Below are positions 46,474 through 54,228 of a stretch of DNA of 64,000 bases, piece by piece; positions within the stretch are counted from its first letter, which is position 1, and every line of letters starts with the position of its first letter. Made by a program: the position numbers and the translations under genes. Under the pieces are notes generated by a model. That model was not told where the DNA came from. It ran no database searches and saw only the letters and a program-made list of their open reading frames with translations. Source of the stretch: Streptomyces fungicidicus (GTDB taxonomy: Bacteria; Actinomycetota; Actinomycetes; Streptomycetales; Streptomycetaceae). The stretch covers positions 248,001 through 312,000 of the forward strand of contig NZ_CP023407.1 in the NCBI RefSeq assembly GCF_003665435.1, in the 5' to 3' direction.

Positions 46474-47495
46474 AGCCAACTCCTCACGCGTTCGACCAGC
46501 CGGGCGGGATCGGGACCGACGGGGGTGACGTTGAGCATGGTCACGCCTGCCTCACGGAAGACCTCTACGCGGTCGCGGACGTAGCCCTCGGGGCCGGCCA
46601 GGCAGAGGAGTTCCAGCAGCTCGGCCGGTACGGCGGCCTCCGCGTCCCTCTTGCGGCCCGCCAGGTAGTGCTCCTGGACGGCGGCCGCGGCGGACTCGTA
46701 ACCGTAGGAGCAGACCAGGTCGTGGTAGAAGTTGCGGCCTGGTGCGCCCATGCCGCCGACGTAGAGGGCGACGGTGGGGCGCATCAGGTCGCGGACGGCC
46801 TCGGCGTCGTCGCCGATGGCGAGCAGTCCGCCCGCGACGACGGACAGCGGTCCGAGCGCCGGGTCGCGGCGTGCGGCGCCCTCGGCGAGGGGTCCGCCCC
46901 AGACCTTGGCCGCGTGCTCCGGGACGTAGAGGAACGGCAGCCAGCCGTCGGCGAGTTCGGCGGTCATCCGGACGTTGGCCGGGCCGAGCGCCGCGACGTA
47001 CACGGGGATGGTGTCGCGGACCGGGTGGGTGAGCAGCTTCAGGGGTTTGCCGAGGGTGCCGCCCTTCTCCGCGGGCAGGGGCAGGTCGGTGATGCCGTGG
47101 TGCTCGATCACCTCGCGCCGCCAGATCCGCCGGGACAGCCCGATCACCTCGCGGGTGCGGCCCAGCGGGCGGTCGTAGCGGCGGCCGTGCCAGCCCTCGA
47201 CGACCTGCGGGCCGGAGGCTCCGACGCCGAGGAGGGCGCGGCCGCCGGTGAGGGCGTCGAGTCCGGCGGCGGTCTGGGCGATCAGGGCGGGGGTGCGTGA
47301 GTAGACGTTGAGGATGGCGGAGCCGATCCGCATCCGCTCGGTCCGCGCGGCGAGATAGCCCATGATCGTCGGGGAGTCGAAGCCGTAGGCCTCGGCCACC
47401 CAGACGGCGTCGAGCCCCGCGGACTCCAGAGCGGCGGCCCGGTCGGCGGCGGCGCGTGGGTCGCCGGCGTACACCAGGGGTGTGGACAGTTCCAT
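46470..47495 (-). CDS. LLM-class F420-dependent oxidoreductase
   Basis: 341 aa luciferase-like (beta/alpha)8 barrel. Start ATG 47495 shares one base with the stop of the racemase (TGATG). Marks: DAVWVAEAYGFDSPTIMGYL, RMRIGSAILNVYSRTPALIA, RALLGVGASGPQVVEGW, as in mycobacterial F420 oxidoreductases. It transfers hydride to or from an unsaturated or hydroxy intermediate. Such enzymes accompany steroid and isoprenoid catabolic operons; the actual step is unknown. Confidence 0.9.
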   Translation of the reverse strand: MELSTPLVYAGDPRAAADRAAALESAGLDAVWVAEAYGFDSPTIMGYLAARTERMRIGSAILNVYSRTPALIAQTAAGLDALTGGRALLGVGASGPQVVEGWHGRRYDRPLGRTREVIGLSRRIWRREVIEHHGITDLPLPAEKGGTLGKPLKLLTHPVRDTIPVYVAALGPANVRMTAELADGWLPFLYVPEHAAKVWGGPLAEGAARRDPALGPLSVVAGGLLAIGDDAEAVRDLMRPTVALYVGGMGAPGRNFYHDLVCSYGYESAAAAVQEHYLAGRKRDAEAAVPAELLELLCLAGPEGYVRDRVEVFREAGVTMLNVTPVGPDPARLVERVRSWL

Positions 47496-48649
47496 CAGCG
47501 GTGGTCCTTCAGCAGTTCGGGGACGTCCCAGTCGCGGGCCACGTCGGGGGTGTGCGCGCCGGGGACGGCCGGGGGCAGCCGGAGGGTGCCGGGGGTGTCG
47601 GAGAAGCGGGGGGCGGGGGCGGGCTGGGTGATGCCGTACGCCTCGGTGTAGGTGCCCCGGGCGGTCAGGTGCGGGTGGCCGGCCGCGTCGCGCAGCGAGA
47701 GCACGGGCGCGACGCAGGCGTCGGTGCCTTCGAAGAGGGCCGTCCACTCCGCACGGGTGGCGGTCTTGAAGCGGGCGGTGAACACGGCGCGCAACCCGGG
47801 CCAGTTGAGCGGGTCGGCGCGGTCCGGCAGGTCCTCGTCGTGCAGGCCGAGCAAGGAGACGAACACCGCGTAGAACTGCGGTTCCAGCGCGCCCACCGCC
47901 ATCCAGCAGCCGTCGGCGGTCTCGTAGACGCCGTAGTACGGGCAGCCCCCGTCGAGCAGGTTGCGGCCCCGGGCGTCCTGCCAGGTGCCCTCGGCGAGCA
48001 TTCCCCAGAACATGGCGGTGAGGTGTGCGGTGCCGTCCACGATCGCGGTGTCCACCACCTGGCCGCGGCCGGTGGCGCGGGCGGTGAGGAGCGCGGCGAG
48101 GACGCCGGTGGTCAGGTAGAGGGAGCCGCCGGCGTAGTCGCCGAGCAGGTTGGCCGGGACGACGGGTTGTCCGTCCGGCGCGCCGATCATGGACAGGGCG
48201 CCGGCGGTGGCGATGTAGCCGATGTCGTGTCCGGCCAGGGACGCGAGGGGGCCTCGCTGCCCCCAGCCGGTCATCCGGCCGTACACCAGCGCGGGGTTGA
48301 CCGCCATGCAGTCGTCGGGGCCGACTCCGAGCCGCTCCGCGACACCGGGCCGGTATCCCTCCACGAGGATCTCGGCGCGCGCCGCCAGCGCCCGTACCGT
48401 GGGCGGCCCTTCGGGCGACTTGAGGTCCACCAGGACGGAGCGCTTGTTGCGGTTGGTCACGTCGCGGGCCGGATCGCCGCCGAGCGGCGAGGGGCCCGGC
48501 CGGTCCACGCGCACCACATCCGCGCCCAGGTCGGCGAGCAGCATCGCGGCGAAGGGGCCGGGGCCTATCCCCGCCAGTTCGACCACTCGCACACCGTCCA
48601 GCGGGCCCGCGGTGGCGTGGCCGGGAGGGTCGGTGGAGTACGGGCTCAT
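47495..48649 (-). CDS. CaiB/BaiF-family alpha-methylacyl-CoA racemase-like protein
   Basis: 384 aa. N-terminal LDGVRVVELAGIGPGPFAAM, then LLADLGADVVRVDRP, GHDIGYIATAGALSMIG and GDYAGGSLYLTTGVLAALL place it closest to AMACR (Mcr) rather than CoA-transferases; the catalytic Asp/His region (GHDIGY and LLGDYAGG) is intact. It inverts (2R)/(2S)-methylacyl-CoA so beta-oxidation can proceed. As first gene after the TetR-operator region it heads the operon. Mcr has been linked to rubber catabolism in Gordonia, which fits the nearby lcp. Confidence 0.88.
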   Translation of the reverse strand: MSPYSTDPPGHATAGPLDGVRVVELAGIGPGPFAAMLLADLGADVVRVDRPGPSPLGGDPARDVTNRNKRSVLVDLKSPEGPPTVRALAARAEILVEGYRPGVAERLGVGPDDCMAVNPALVYGRMTGWGQRGPLASLAGHDIGYIATAGALSMIGAPDGQPVVPANLLGDYAGGSLYLTTGVLAALLTARATGRGQVVDTAIVDGTAHLTAMFWGMLAEGTWQDARGRNLLDGGCPYYGVYETADGCWMAVGALEPQFYAVFVSLLGLHDEDLPDRADPLNWPGLRAVFTARFKTATRAEWTALFEGTDACVAPVLSLRDAAGHPHLTARGTYTEAYGITQPAPAPRFSDTPGTLRLPPAVPGAHTPDVARDWDVPELLKDHR

Positions 48650-48701
48650 GGGTTCCTTTCTCGGTGCGGGGCGGTCCCGCCGCCGCCGACCGGGGACTTA
48701 C

Positions 48702-48715
48702 TGAGCGTTCGCTAA
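48702..48715. promoter_or_regulatory. TetR operator, site 1
   Basis: TGAGCGTTCGCTAA within ACTGAGCGTTCGCTAAAA, 52 bp before the racemase start. Near-identical to site 2 at 48811; one of two imperfect palindromes in the TetR/operon spacer. Confidence 0.75.
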
Positions 48716-48810
48716 AACGTAGAAGCGGACGACCGGGCGGTCAACTCTCCTCGCAGCACTTGTTTTTGTGGCCCGGCACCGGGAAAGTGACATCAGGCCG
48801 CCGGATCCAC

Positions 48811-48824
48811 TGAGCGATCGCTAA
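48811..48824. promoter_or_regulatory. TetR operator, site 2
   Basis: TGAGCGATCGCTAA within CACTGAGCGATCGCTAAG, 75 bp before the TetR start. It differs from site 1 at a single base, as expected when one regulator controls both divergent transcripts. Confidence 0.75.
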
Positions 48825-48898
48825 GCAGCGAAGGGGAAGCGTTCCGGATCTCCCGGCCGTACGATGGCGCCGATCGCCACCCGTCCCTAGGAGAGTCG

Positions 48899-49633
48899 TT
48901 GAACGCCGCGCCGAGCCAGGACAGCACACCCCCAGCGGAGCACTGGCGCCACTACGGACCGCTCGATCTGCACCCGATCCTGCTGCGCGCCATGGAGGCC
49001 TTCAACGAGCAGGGCTACCACGGCACTTCGGTCCGGGACATAGCCGGCCGGGTCGGCGTCACGGTGCCCGCGCTGTACTACCACTACGAGAACAAACAGG
49101 CACTGCTGGCCACGCTGCTGGAGACGTCCATCAAGGACGTCCTGGACCGCTGCCGGGCCGCGGCGGGCGAAGCCGGGGACGATCCGCTGGCGCGGTTCTG
49201 CGGCATGGTCGAGTCGATCGTGCTGTACATGGCCCACCGACAGCAGCTGGCCTTCCTCGACACCGAGATACGCAGTCTGGAGCCCTCCAACCGGGCGCGC
49301 TACGTCGCCCTGCGCGACTATCTCGAGCACATGCTGCTGGACACGGTCGAGGCGGGCCGCGCCCAGGGCGTGTTCTCCACGCCGATCCCCGCCGACGCGG
49401 TGCGTTCGGTGCTCGTGATGTGCCAGGGGGTCGCCAACTGGTTCCGCGAGGACGGTCCGCTCACCGCGGAGGAGGTCGCCGAACGCCATGTGCTGCTGAG
49501 CCTCGGCACCGTGGGCCACCCGGGCGCGGTCAGGGGCGAACCGCCCCGGCGGTTCGCACGGCGCTCCGCCCTCCAGCACCCCTCCCCCGCCGGTTCCGCC
49601 GCAGACCGCCGGCATCCGCACGTCTCACCGTGA
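48899..49633 (+). CDS. TetR-family regulator of the beta-oxidation operon (KstR2-like)
   Basis: 244 aa from TTG 48899 with AGGAG 6 nt upstream. HTH: HPILLRAMEAFNEQGYHGTS, VRDIAGRVGVTVPALYYHYE. The ligand domain (about 90-205; LDTEIRSLEPSNRARYV) resembles the KstR2/TetR_C group that senses acyl-CoAs. The C-terminal 35 residues are Arg/Pro-rich. Two near-identical palindromes in the 249-bp divergent spacer are its probable sites. It leads a plus-strand unit with the DUF4334 and ADH genes. Confidence 0.92.
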   Translation: MNAAPSQDSTPPAEHWRHYGPLDLHPILLRAMEAFNEQGYHGTSVRDIAGRVGVTVPALYYHYENKQALLATLLETSIKDVLDRCRAAAGEAGDDPLARFCGMVESIVLYMAHRQQLAFLDTEIRSLEPSNRARYVALRDYLEHMLLDTVEAGRAQGVFSTPIPADAVRSVLVMCQGVANWFREDGPLTAEEVAERHVLLSLGTVGHPGAVRGEPPRRFARRSALQHPSPAGSAADRRHPHVSP

Positions 49634-49665
49634 CGTCAGTCAGCACCGACGAGAGGACACCGCTC

Positions 49666-50175
49666 ATGGACCTGATCGAAGCCCGCGCCCGGTTCCAGGA
49701 GCTCCGGGAGCAGGACGGGCCCGTCAGCGCCACCGAACTCGACCGGATCTGGGCGGCGTTGGACACCGTCCGCCCCGAGGACATCCTCGGCGAGTGGAAG
49801 GGCGGCGAGTTCGCGACCGGTCATCCCCTCAACGGCATGCTCGAGAAGGCAGGCTGGTACGGCAAGACGTTCACCTCCGTGCACGACGTGAAGCCGCTGA
49901 TGTGCCGTGACGAGAAGGGTGAGTTGTACTCCAACCGCGAGCTCGGCAAGGGCGAGGCCAGTCTGTGGACCGTCGAGTTCCGCGGCGAGACCACGGCCAC
50001 CATGGTCTACGACGGGCAGCCGGTCTTCGACCACTTCAAGCGGGTGGACGACACCACGCTGATGGGGATCATGAACTCCAAGGGGGTCCCCGCCGAGGGG
50101 CCCTTCTACTACTTCTTCCTGGAGCGCGTCTCCGGGGACCCGCACGGGAGTCCGCGTGCGGGAGAGGATTCGTGA
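49666..50175 (+). CDS. DUF4334/GXWXG domain protein
   Basis: 169 aa from ATG 49666 (GAGAGG 9 nt upstream). N-terminal GXWXG motif, ILGEWKGGEFATGHPLNG, and C-terminal DUF4334 (TMVYDGQPVFDHFKRVDDTT, LMGIMNSKG, YYFFLERV). The fold is a small lipocalin-like barrel found beside terpene and alkane catabolic genes in actinobacteria; biochemical role unknown. The stop overlaps the ADH start (GTGA), indicating coupled translation. Confidence 0.88.
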   Translation: MDLIEARARFQELREQDGPVSATELDRIWAALDTVRPEDILGEWKGGEFATGHPLNGMLEKAGWYGKTFTSVHDVKPLMCRDEKGELYSNRELGKGEASLWTVEFRGETTATMVYDGQPVFDHFKRVDDTTLMGIMNSKGVPAEGPFYYFFLERVSGDPHGSPRAGEDS

Positions 50176-51263
50176 GGCGCGTCCGCGCCGCGGTCAGCGG
50201 GGCGCCCGGCGCCCCGTTCACCCTCCGGGACGCGGACCTGGAGGAACCGCGCCCGCGTGAGGTGCTGGTGCGGATGACCGCGGCCGGCATCTGTCACACC
50301 GACCTGGCGATGCGGGACACCTGGCCCCGCCACCTCACCCCGATGGTCTTCGGCCACGAGGGCGCCGGCCGGGTCGAGGCGGTGGGTTCACGGGTGACCG
50401 GCGTCGCGCCGGGAGACCATGTCTGCCTCACCTTCGCCAGCTGCGGCGAGTGCGCGCAGTGCGCGGCGGGCCATCCGGCCTACTGCCGGGCCTCGCGGGC
50501 CCGGAACCTCTCGGGTGGGCGCGACGACGGCAGCACGCCGCTCGCTCTCGACGGCGCACCGCTGCACGGCTGCTTCTTCGGCCAGTCCAGCTTCGCCACG
50601 TACGCCGTCGTCCACGAACGCGGCGTGGTCGGGGTGCCCTCCGACCTGCCGGCAGAGGTCGCCGCGCCGCTGGGGTGCAGCGGCCAGACGGGCGCGGGCA
50701 CCGTGCTCAACCGGCTGCGTCCCGAACCCGGCTCCTCGCTGGTCCTCCTGGGCGCGGGCGGGGTCGGCCTGAGCGCTCTGATGGCCGCGGTGGCCGTCGG
50801 ATGCGGCCCGGTGGTGGCCGTCGACCCGGTCGCCTCCCGCCGTGCGCTGGCCATCGGGCTCGGAGCCACGGCGGCCCTGGCACCGGGGGACGATCTGGTG
50901 GCGGCGGTGCGCGAGCTCACCGGCGGCGGTGCGCACCACGTCGTCGAGACCACGGGGCGTCCGGAGATGGCCCGCCGGGCCCTGGGCGCACTGCGCCCGC
51001 GCGGCGAACTCGCCCTCCTCGGTCTCGGCGGTGAGGTGACGTTCGACGTGATGGCTCTGCTCGCGGGCGGCGTCCGCGTCCACGGGGTGCTGGAGGGGGA
51101 CTCCGATCCCGGCCGCTTCGTCCCCGAGCTGATCGCTCTGCGCGAGCGGGGCCTCTTCCCGCTCGAGCGGCTGGTCACCACCTTCCCGTTCGAGGACATC
51201 GGGGAGGCCGTGGCCGCCATGTCGGAGGGCCGTGCGGTGAAGCCGGTCCTCACGTTCGGCTGA
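50172..51263 (+). CDS. Zinc-dependent aryl/allylic-alcohol dehydrogenase
   Basis: 363 aa from GTG 50172. Zinc ligands Cys41, His62-Glu63 and Cys91, 94, 97, 105 are at the same positions as in the 37809 paralogue; Rossmann VLLGAGGVGLSALMAA. In the catabolic setting it would oxidise an alcohol or reduce an aldehyde produced from isoprenoid chains. Shared segments such as FGQSSFA-YAVV with the other copy indicate common ancestry without recent duplication. Confidence 0.92.
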   Translation: MRRVRAAVSGAPGAPFTLRDADLEEPRPREVLVRMTAAGICHTDLAMRDTWPRHLTPMVFGHEGAGRVEAVGSRVTGVAPGDHVCLTFASCGECAQCAAGHPAYCRASRARNLSGGRDDGSTPLALDGAPLHGCFFGQSSFATYAVVHERGVVGVPSDLPAEVAAPLGCSGQTGAGTVLNRLRPEPGSSLVLLGAGGVGLSALMAAVAVGCGPVVAVDPVASRRALAIGLGATAALAPGDDLVAAVRELTGGGAHHVVETTGRPEMARRALGALRPRGELALLGLGGEVTFDVMALLAGGVRVHGVLEGDSDPGRFVPELIALRERGLFPLERLVTTFPFEDIGEAVAAMSEGRAVKPVLTFG

Positions 51264-51312
51264 CCGGCCGCACCGGCACCGGGAGGGCGGGGTTCGCCGG
51301 AGGGCCTGCCCC

Positions 51313-51373
51313 GGCCGCACAGGCCCGGGAGCCGCCCGCGGGAAATGCTCCCGCGCGCGTGGCCTGTGCGGTC
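51313..51373. terminator. Long composite hairpin
   Basis: Outer arms GGCCGCACAGGCC and GGCCTGTGCGGTC (one mismatch) and inner arms CGGGAGC/GCTCCCG form a 61-nt structure between the ADH and the tandem TetR gene. It probably ends the ADH transcript and isolates the next gene. Confidence 0.7.
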
Positions 51374-51421
51374 CGCGCCGAGGCAGCACGGGCTCCCGAG
51401 GGCTGTGATTGACTGATCGGC

Positions 51422-52618
51422 ATGGCTCCCGCCTCCCCGTCCGCCCGTTCGGCCACGACCGCCGGTCCGGCCGCGGCCACCCGTCCCCGCAACCGCAGAC
51501 AGCTCATCGTCGGCGCGGCCGGTCGGGTCTTCAGCGAGCGCGGCTACCACAAGGCGTCCATGGAAGAGGTCGCCGCCGGTGTGGGCATCAGCGCGGCCGC
51601 TCTGTACCGGCATTTCCCGAACAAGTACGCGCTGTTCGCCGAGTGCGCCCACGTCATGGTGGACGGACTGGTCGCCGCGCTCGACGAAGTGCCGCCCGGG
51701 GCGCCCCTGACAGACGTGCTCACCGCGCTCACCCGGGTCACCGTCGCCCATCGCGCGTCGGGCGGCGTGTACCGGTGGGAGGCGCGGTACCTGAACCGCG
51801 AGGACCGTCGCCGCCTCGCGGTCAAGTTCGGGCGCCTCGTCGAGCGGGTCGACGAGGCGGTGCAGCGCGAACTCCCCCTGTCCGACGGACGCCTGCGGGC
51901 CATGGCGGCCCTCGGCGCGATCGGGTCCATCACGATGCACCGCACCACCATCGCCCAACGCCGGGCCGAGAGCCTGCTGGTGGCGTCCGCGCTGCGGGTG
52001 GCCACGACCGACCCGGCGGCGGGCCGGCCGGCCGCGCACCCCGTCGAGCTGCCCGCCCGGCCGGTGCCGCGCACGCGACGCGAGGAGATCCTCGCCGCCT
52101 CCATCCCGCTGTTCGCCCGCAACGGGTTCGCCAGTGTCACCAACGGACAGATCGCGCAGGCGGTGGGACTGACCCCGTCAGCGCTCTACCGCCATTACCC
52201 CGGCAAGATCGACATCCTGGCGGCGGCATGCCTCCAGGCGGCGGGGCTGCTGGCTCAGGGCGTGGAGCGGAACCTGCACGAGGTGTCCGGTCCGCACGAG
52301 GCCGTCGTCGCGCTGGCGGCGACGTATGTGGCCTACAGCTTCGAGTACACCGAGCTCAACAGCGTCGCCGAGGCCGAACTGGTCGGCCTGCCGGACGAAC
52401 TGCGGCGCCCCCTGGTCCTCGCCCAGCGCAAGCACATCGCGGTCTGGGAGCGGCAGTTGCGGCTGGCCCGTCCCGAGCTGGACCCGGCCCAGGCCCGCGT
52501 GCTGGTGCACGCGGGGTTCGGCGCGGTGGTCGAGACGGGACGCAGGCTGCGGTGGCGGGACAGCCCCGGCCATCGCGAGTCCGTGACCGCCCTGGTCGTG
52601 GGCACGCTGGGGCTCTGA
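51422..52618 (+). CDS. Tandem-domain TetR regulator (two TetR units in one chain)
   Basis: 398 aa. Two complete TetR_N helix-turn-helices: residues ~25-72 (LIVGAAGRVFSERGYHKASM ... ALYRHFPNKYALFAE) and ~215-262 (RREEILAASIPLFARNGFAS ... ALYRHYPGKIDILAA), each followed by its own ligand domain. A pseudodimer in a single polypeptide could bind asymmetric operators. Similar double TetR proteins occur in actinobacteria beside lipid-catabolic genes. It converges with lcp (98-bp gap) and is a candidate regulator of it. Confidence 0.9.
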   Translation: MAPASPSARSATTAGPAAATRPRNRRQLIVGAAGRVFSERGYHKASMEEVAAGVGISAAALYRHFPNKYALFAECAHVMVDGLVAALDEVPPGAPLTDVLTALTRVTVAHRASGGVYRWEARYLNREDRRRLAVKFGRLVERVDEAVQRELPLSDGRLRAMAALGAIGSITMHRTTIAQRRAESLLVASALRVATTDPAAGRPAAHPVELPARPVPRTRREEILAASIPLFARNGFASVTNGQIAQAVGLTPSALYRHYPGKIDILAAACLQAAGLLAQGVERNLHEVSGPHEAVVALAATYVAYSFEYTELNSVAEAELVGLPDELRRPLVLAQRKHIAVWERQLRLARPELDPAQARVLVHAGFGAVVETGRRLRWRDSPGHRESVTALVVGTLGL

Positions 52619-52716
52619 ACGGCGGCCGAAACCCCGCGGCGACGGGCGCCGCGTCGTGCGGAGCCTCCGATGCCCGCCCCCTGGGCCCCGCTGCCGGGGG
52701 CGGGCACAGGTGAGGC

Positions 52717-53916
52717 TCAGCCCGCCCTGTTCCCGGTGGGTATCGTGATGGGGGTGGTGCTCCCGGAGGAGCCCTTGTTCAGGAACAGCATGGCCAGGGC
52801 GCGCACGAACTGGTCGAACATGTAGAAGGTGCCGGGCATGACGGGCGACAGCCCCTCACGGAACAGGATGAACGCCGGCCACGCGGTGCGGACCAGGGCC
52901 GCCGACGCGTAGTCGCGCTTCAGGCCCAGCCAGTCGCCGACCTCGTCGCTGAGGACGTAGCGCACGAACTCGTTGAGGAAGCCGCGCGTGACGCCGAGGT
53001 CGATCTGCGCGGTCAGACCGAGCAGTTCCTCGGCCAGTGCGATGCCCTCGGTCGACGGGGTGAGGATCGGGGTGAGCACCCGCGCCGACTGCTTCTCGGC
53101 CTCCGCCCAGGTGCGGGGGATGTGCTCGTACGGCACACCGAGCAGATGGATGGCGACCTGCCACGAGTGCAGGAACGCCTCCTGGTCCGCGGCCGGGAAC
53201 GGGACCTTCCAGTCGAGCAGCTTCCTGTACACGTAGGTGCCCAGGCTGTGGAAGGTGACGAGGATGTCGGCCGCGCTGATCGGGATGGTCTCGTCGGCGA
53301 CCGCCCGCCAGTGCGGCGACTGCGGCAGCAGATGGCGCACCGCGGCGTGGACCACGCGCGTCTTGTTGGCGGTGACGACGAACTGTCCCGTCGGCCCGAA
53401 GGCTCCCAGCTCGGACAGGTCGTAGCCGAAGGTGAACGTCTTCGCCGCACGGTCCTGCATGTCGGCGCCGCCGGCGGACCAGTAGACGCTCTTGGCCTCG
53501 CGCGGGATCACGGTGCTCATGATGCCGCTGCCCAGGCCGTACAGCATGAAAAGGTACGTGTCCTTGCGGCGGTTGAAGTCGGCGGCCCGGGCGAGCTTGG
53601 CGGGGTCGGCCCAGGAGGGCAGCCGGTTGACCTGCCGCAGATACGCGGCGAAGTCGGCCGGCAGGCCGCTGGGCAGTGGGTCGTTGTTGTTCACCCAGGA
53701 CGCCCACGCGGTGTTGATCGCCGGGACGTGACCCTTGTCGAGCATCGACGCCATCAGCGGGTCCGCCGCGTCGTCCCAGATCCACTCCGGACCGGTCCCC
53801 GCGGCGGCTCCGGTGCCCGAGCCCGTCGACGCCCACGCGTGGACGGGGTTCGCCACCCCCACGAGGCCGAGCGCGACACCGAGCGACAGGGCCTTCCGCC
53901 TGCTGAGGTTCTCCAT
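52717..53916 (-). CDS. lcp: Latex clearing protein (rubber oxygenase), haem b DUF2236 enzyme
   Basis: 399 aa, close to the ~407 aa of Streptomyces sp. K30 Lcp. A Tat signal (MENLSRRKALSLGVALGLVG) is present. All residues known to line the haem pocket in LcpK30 are found at a constant offset of 8: Glu140 (E148), Arg156 (R164), Lys159 and Thr160 (K167, T168), and the proximal ligand His190 (H198) in NKTRVVHAAVRHLLP. Lcp cleaves cis-1,4-polyisoprene outside the cell into oligo-isoprenoid aldehydes and ketones. No oxiAB genes follow, unlike K30; the nearby CoA ligase, racemase and beta-oxidation genes could process the products. Confidence 0.92.
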   Translation of the reverse strand: MENLSRRKALSLGVALGLVGVANPVHAWASTGSGTGAAAGTGPEWIWDDAADPLMASMLDKGHVPAINTAWASWVNNNDPLPSGLPADFAAYLRQVNRLPSWADPAKLARAADFNRRKDTYLFMLYGLGSGIMSTVIPREAKSVYWSAGGADMQDRAAKTFTFGYDLSELGAFGPTGQFVVTANKTRVVHAAVRHLLPQSPHWRAVADETIPISAADILVTFHSLGTYVYRKLLDWKVPFPAADQEAFLHSWQVAIHLLGVPYEHIPRTWAEAEKQSARVLTPILTPSTEGIALAEELLGLTAQIDLGVTRGFLNEFVRYVLSDEVGDWLGLKRDYASAALVRTAWPAFILFREGLSPVMPGTFYMFDQFVRALAMLFLNKGSSGSTTPITIPTGNRAG

Positions 53917-54026
53917 TGCCTTACCTGCTTCCCTGATGGGTCAGAGGGTTTCAGATGCCTTCGCAGACTTGCCAGTTGCGCGGCCGATGCGTGATGGACG
54001 ACGTCGCGCAGATGTGATTTCTGATT

Positions 54027-54055
54027 AACATAGCGAGGTGCGTCACGGTCGGCAA
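54027..54055 (-). promoter_or_regulatory. Candidate promoter of lcp
   Basis: On the minus strand TTGCCG (54055-54050), 17-bp spacer, TATGTT (54032-54027). A good match for a vegetative Streptomyces promoter, giving a 5' leader of about 100 nt before the lcp ATG. Confidence 0.5.
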
Positions 54056-54122
54056 TGGTGAGGACGAAGGGCTCGTCGCGGACCCGCGGACCGGTGGCGG
54101 GCGACCGTCGGCGCCAGAAGTG

Positions 54123-54153
54123 TTGACAACGATGTCAGAGCGTGATCTAGTCC
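54123..54153 (+). promoter_or_regulatory. Promoter with overlapping operator for the GH92 gene
   Basis: TTGACA at 54123-54128 with a possible TAGTCC -10 at 54148. The -35 lies inside TGACA-ACGA-TGTCA (54124-54137), a 5+5 bp dyad of the kind bound by LacI or ROK sugar repressors. Confidence 0.55.
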
Positions 54154-54228
54154 GCTTCCGTCCGTCGCCCGGAGATCACCTCTCATGTCGCGCAGCACAT
54201 GACGGGTGAGGAACAGGAGACCGCTTCC

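Noticed and set aside
54010..54035. CRP-like site TGTGAT...AACA near the lcp promoter
   Set aside because: Only one half-site is convincing; spacing and second half do not fit.
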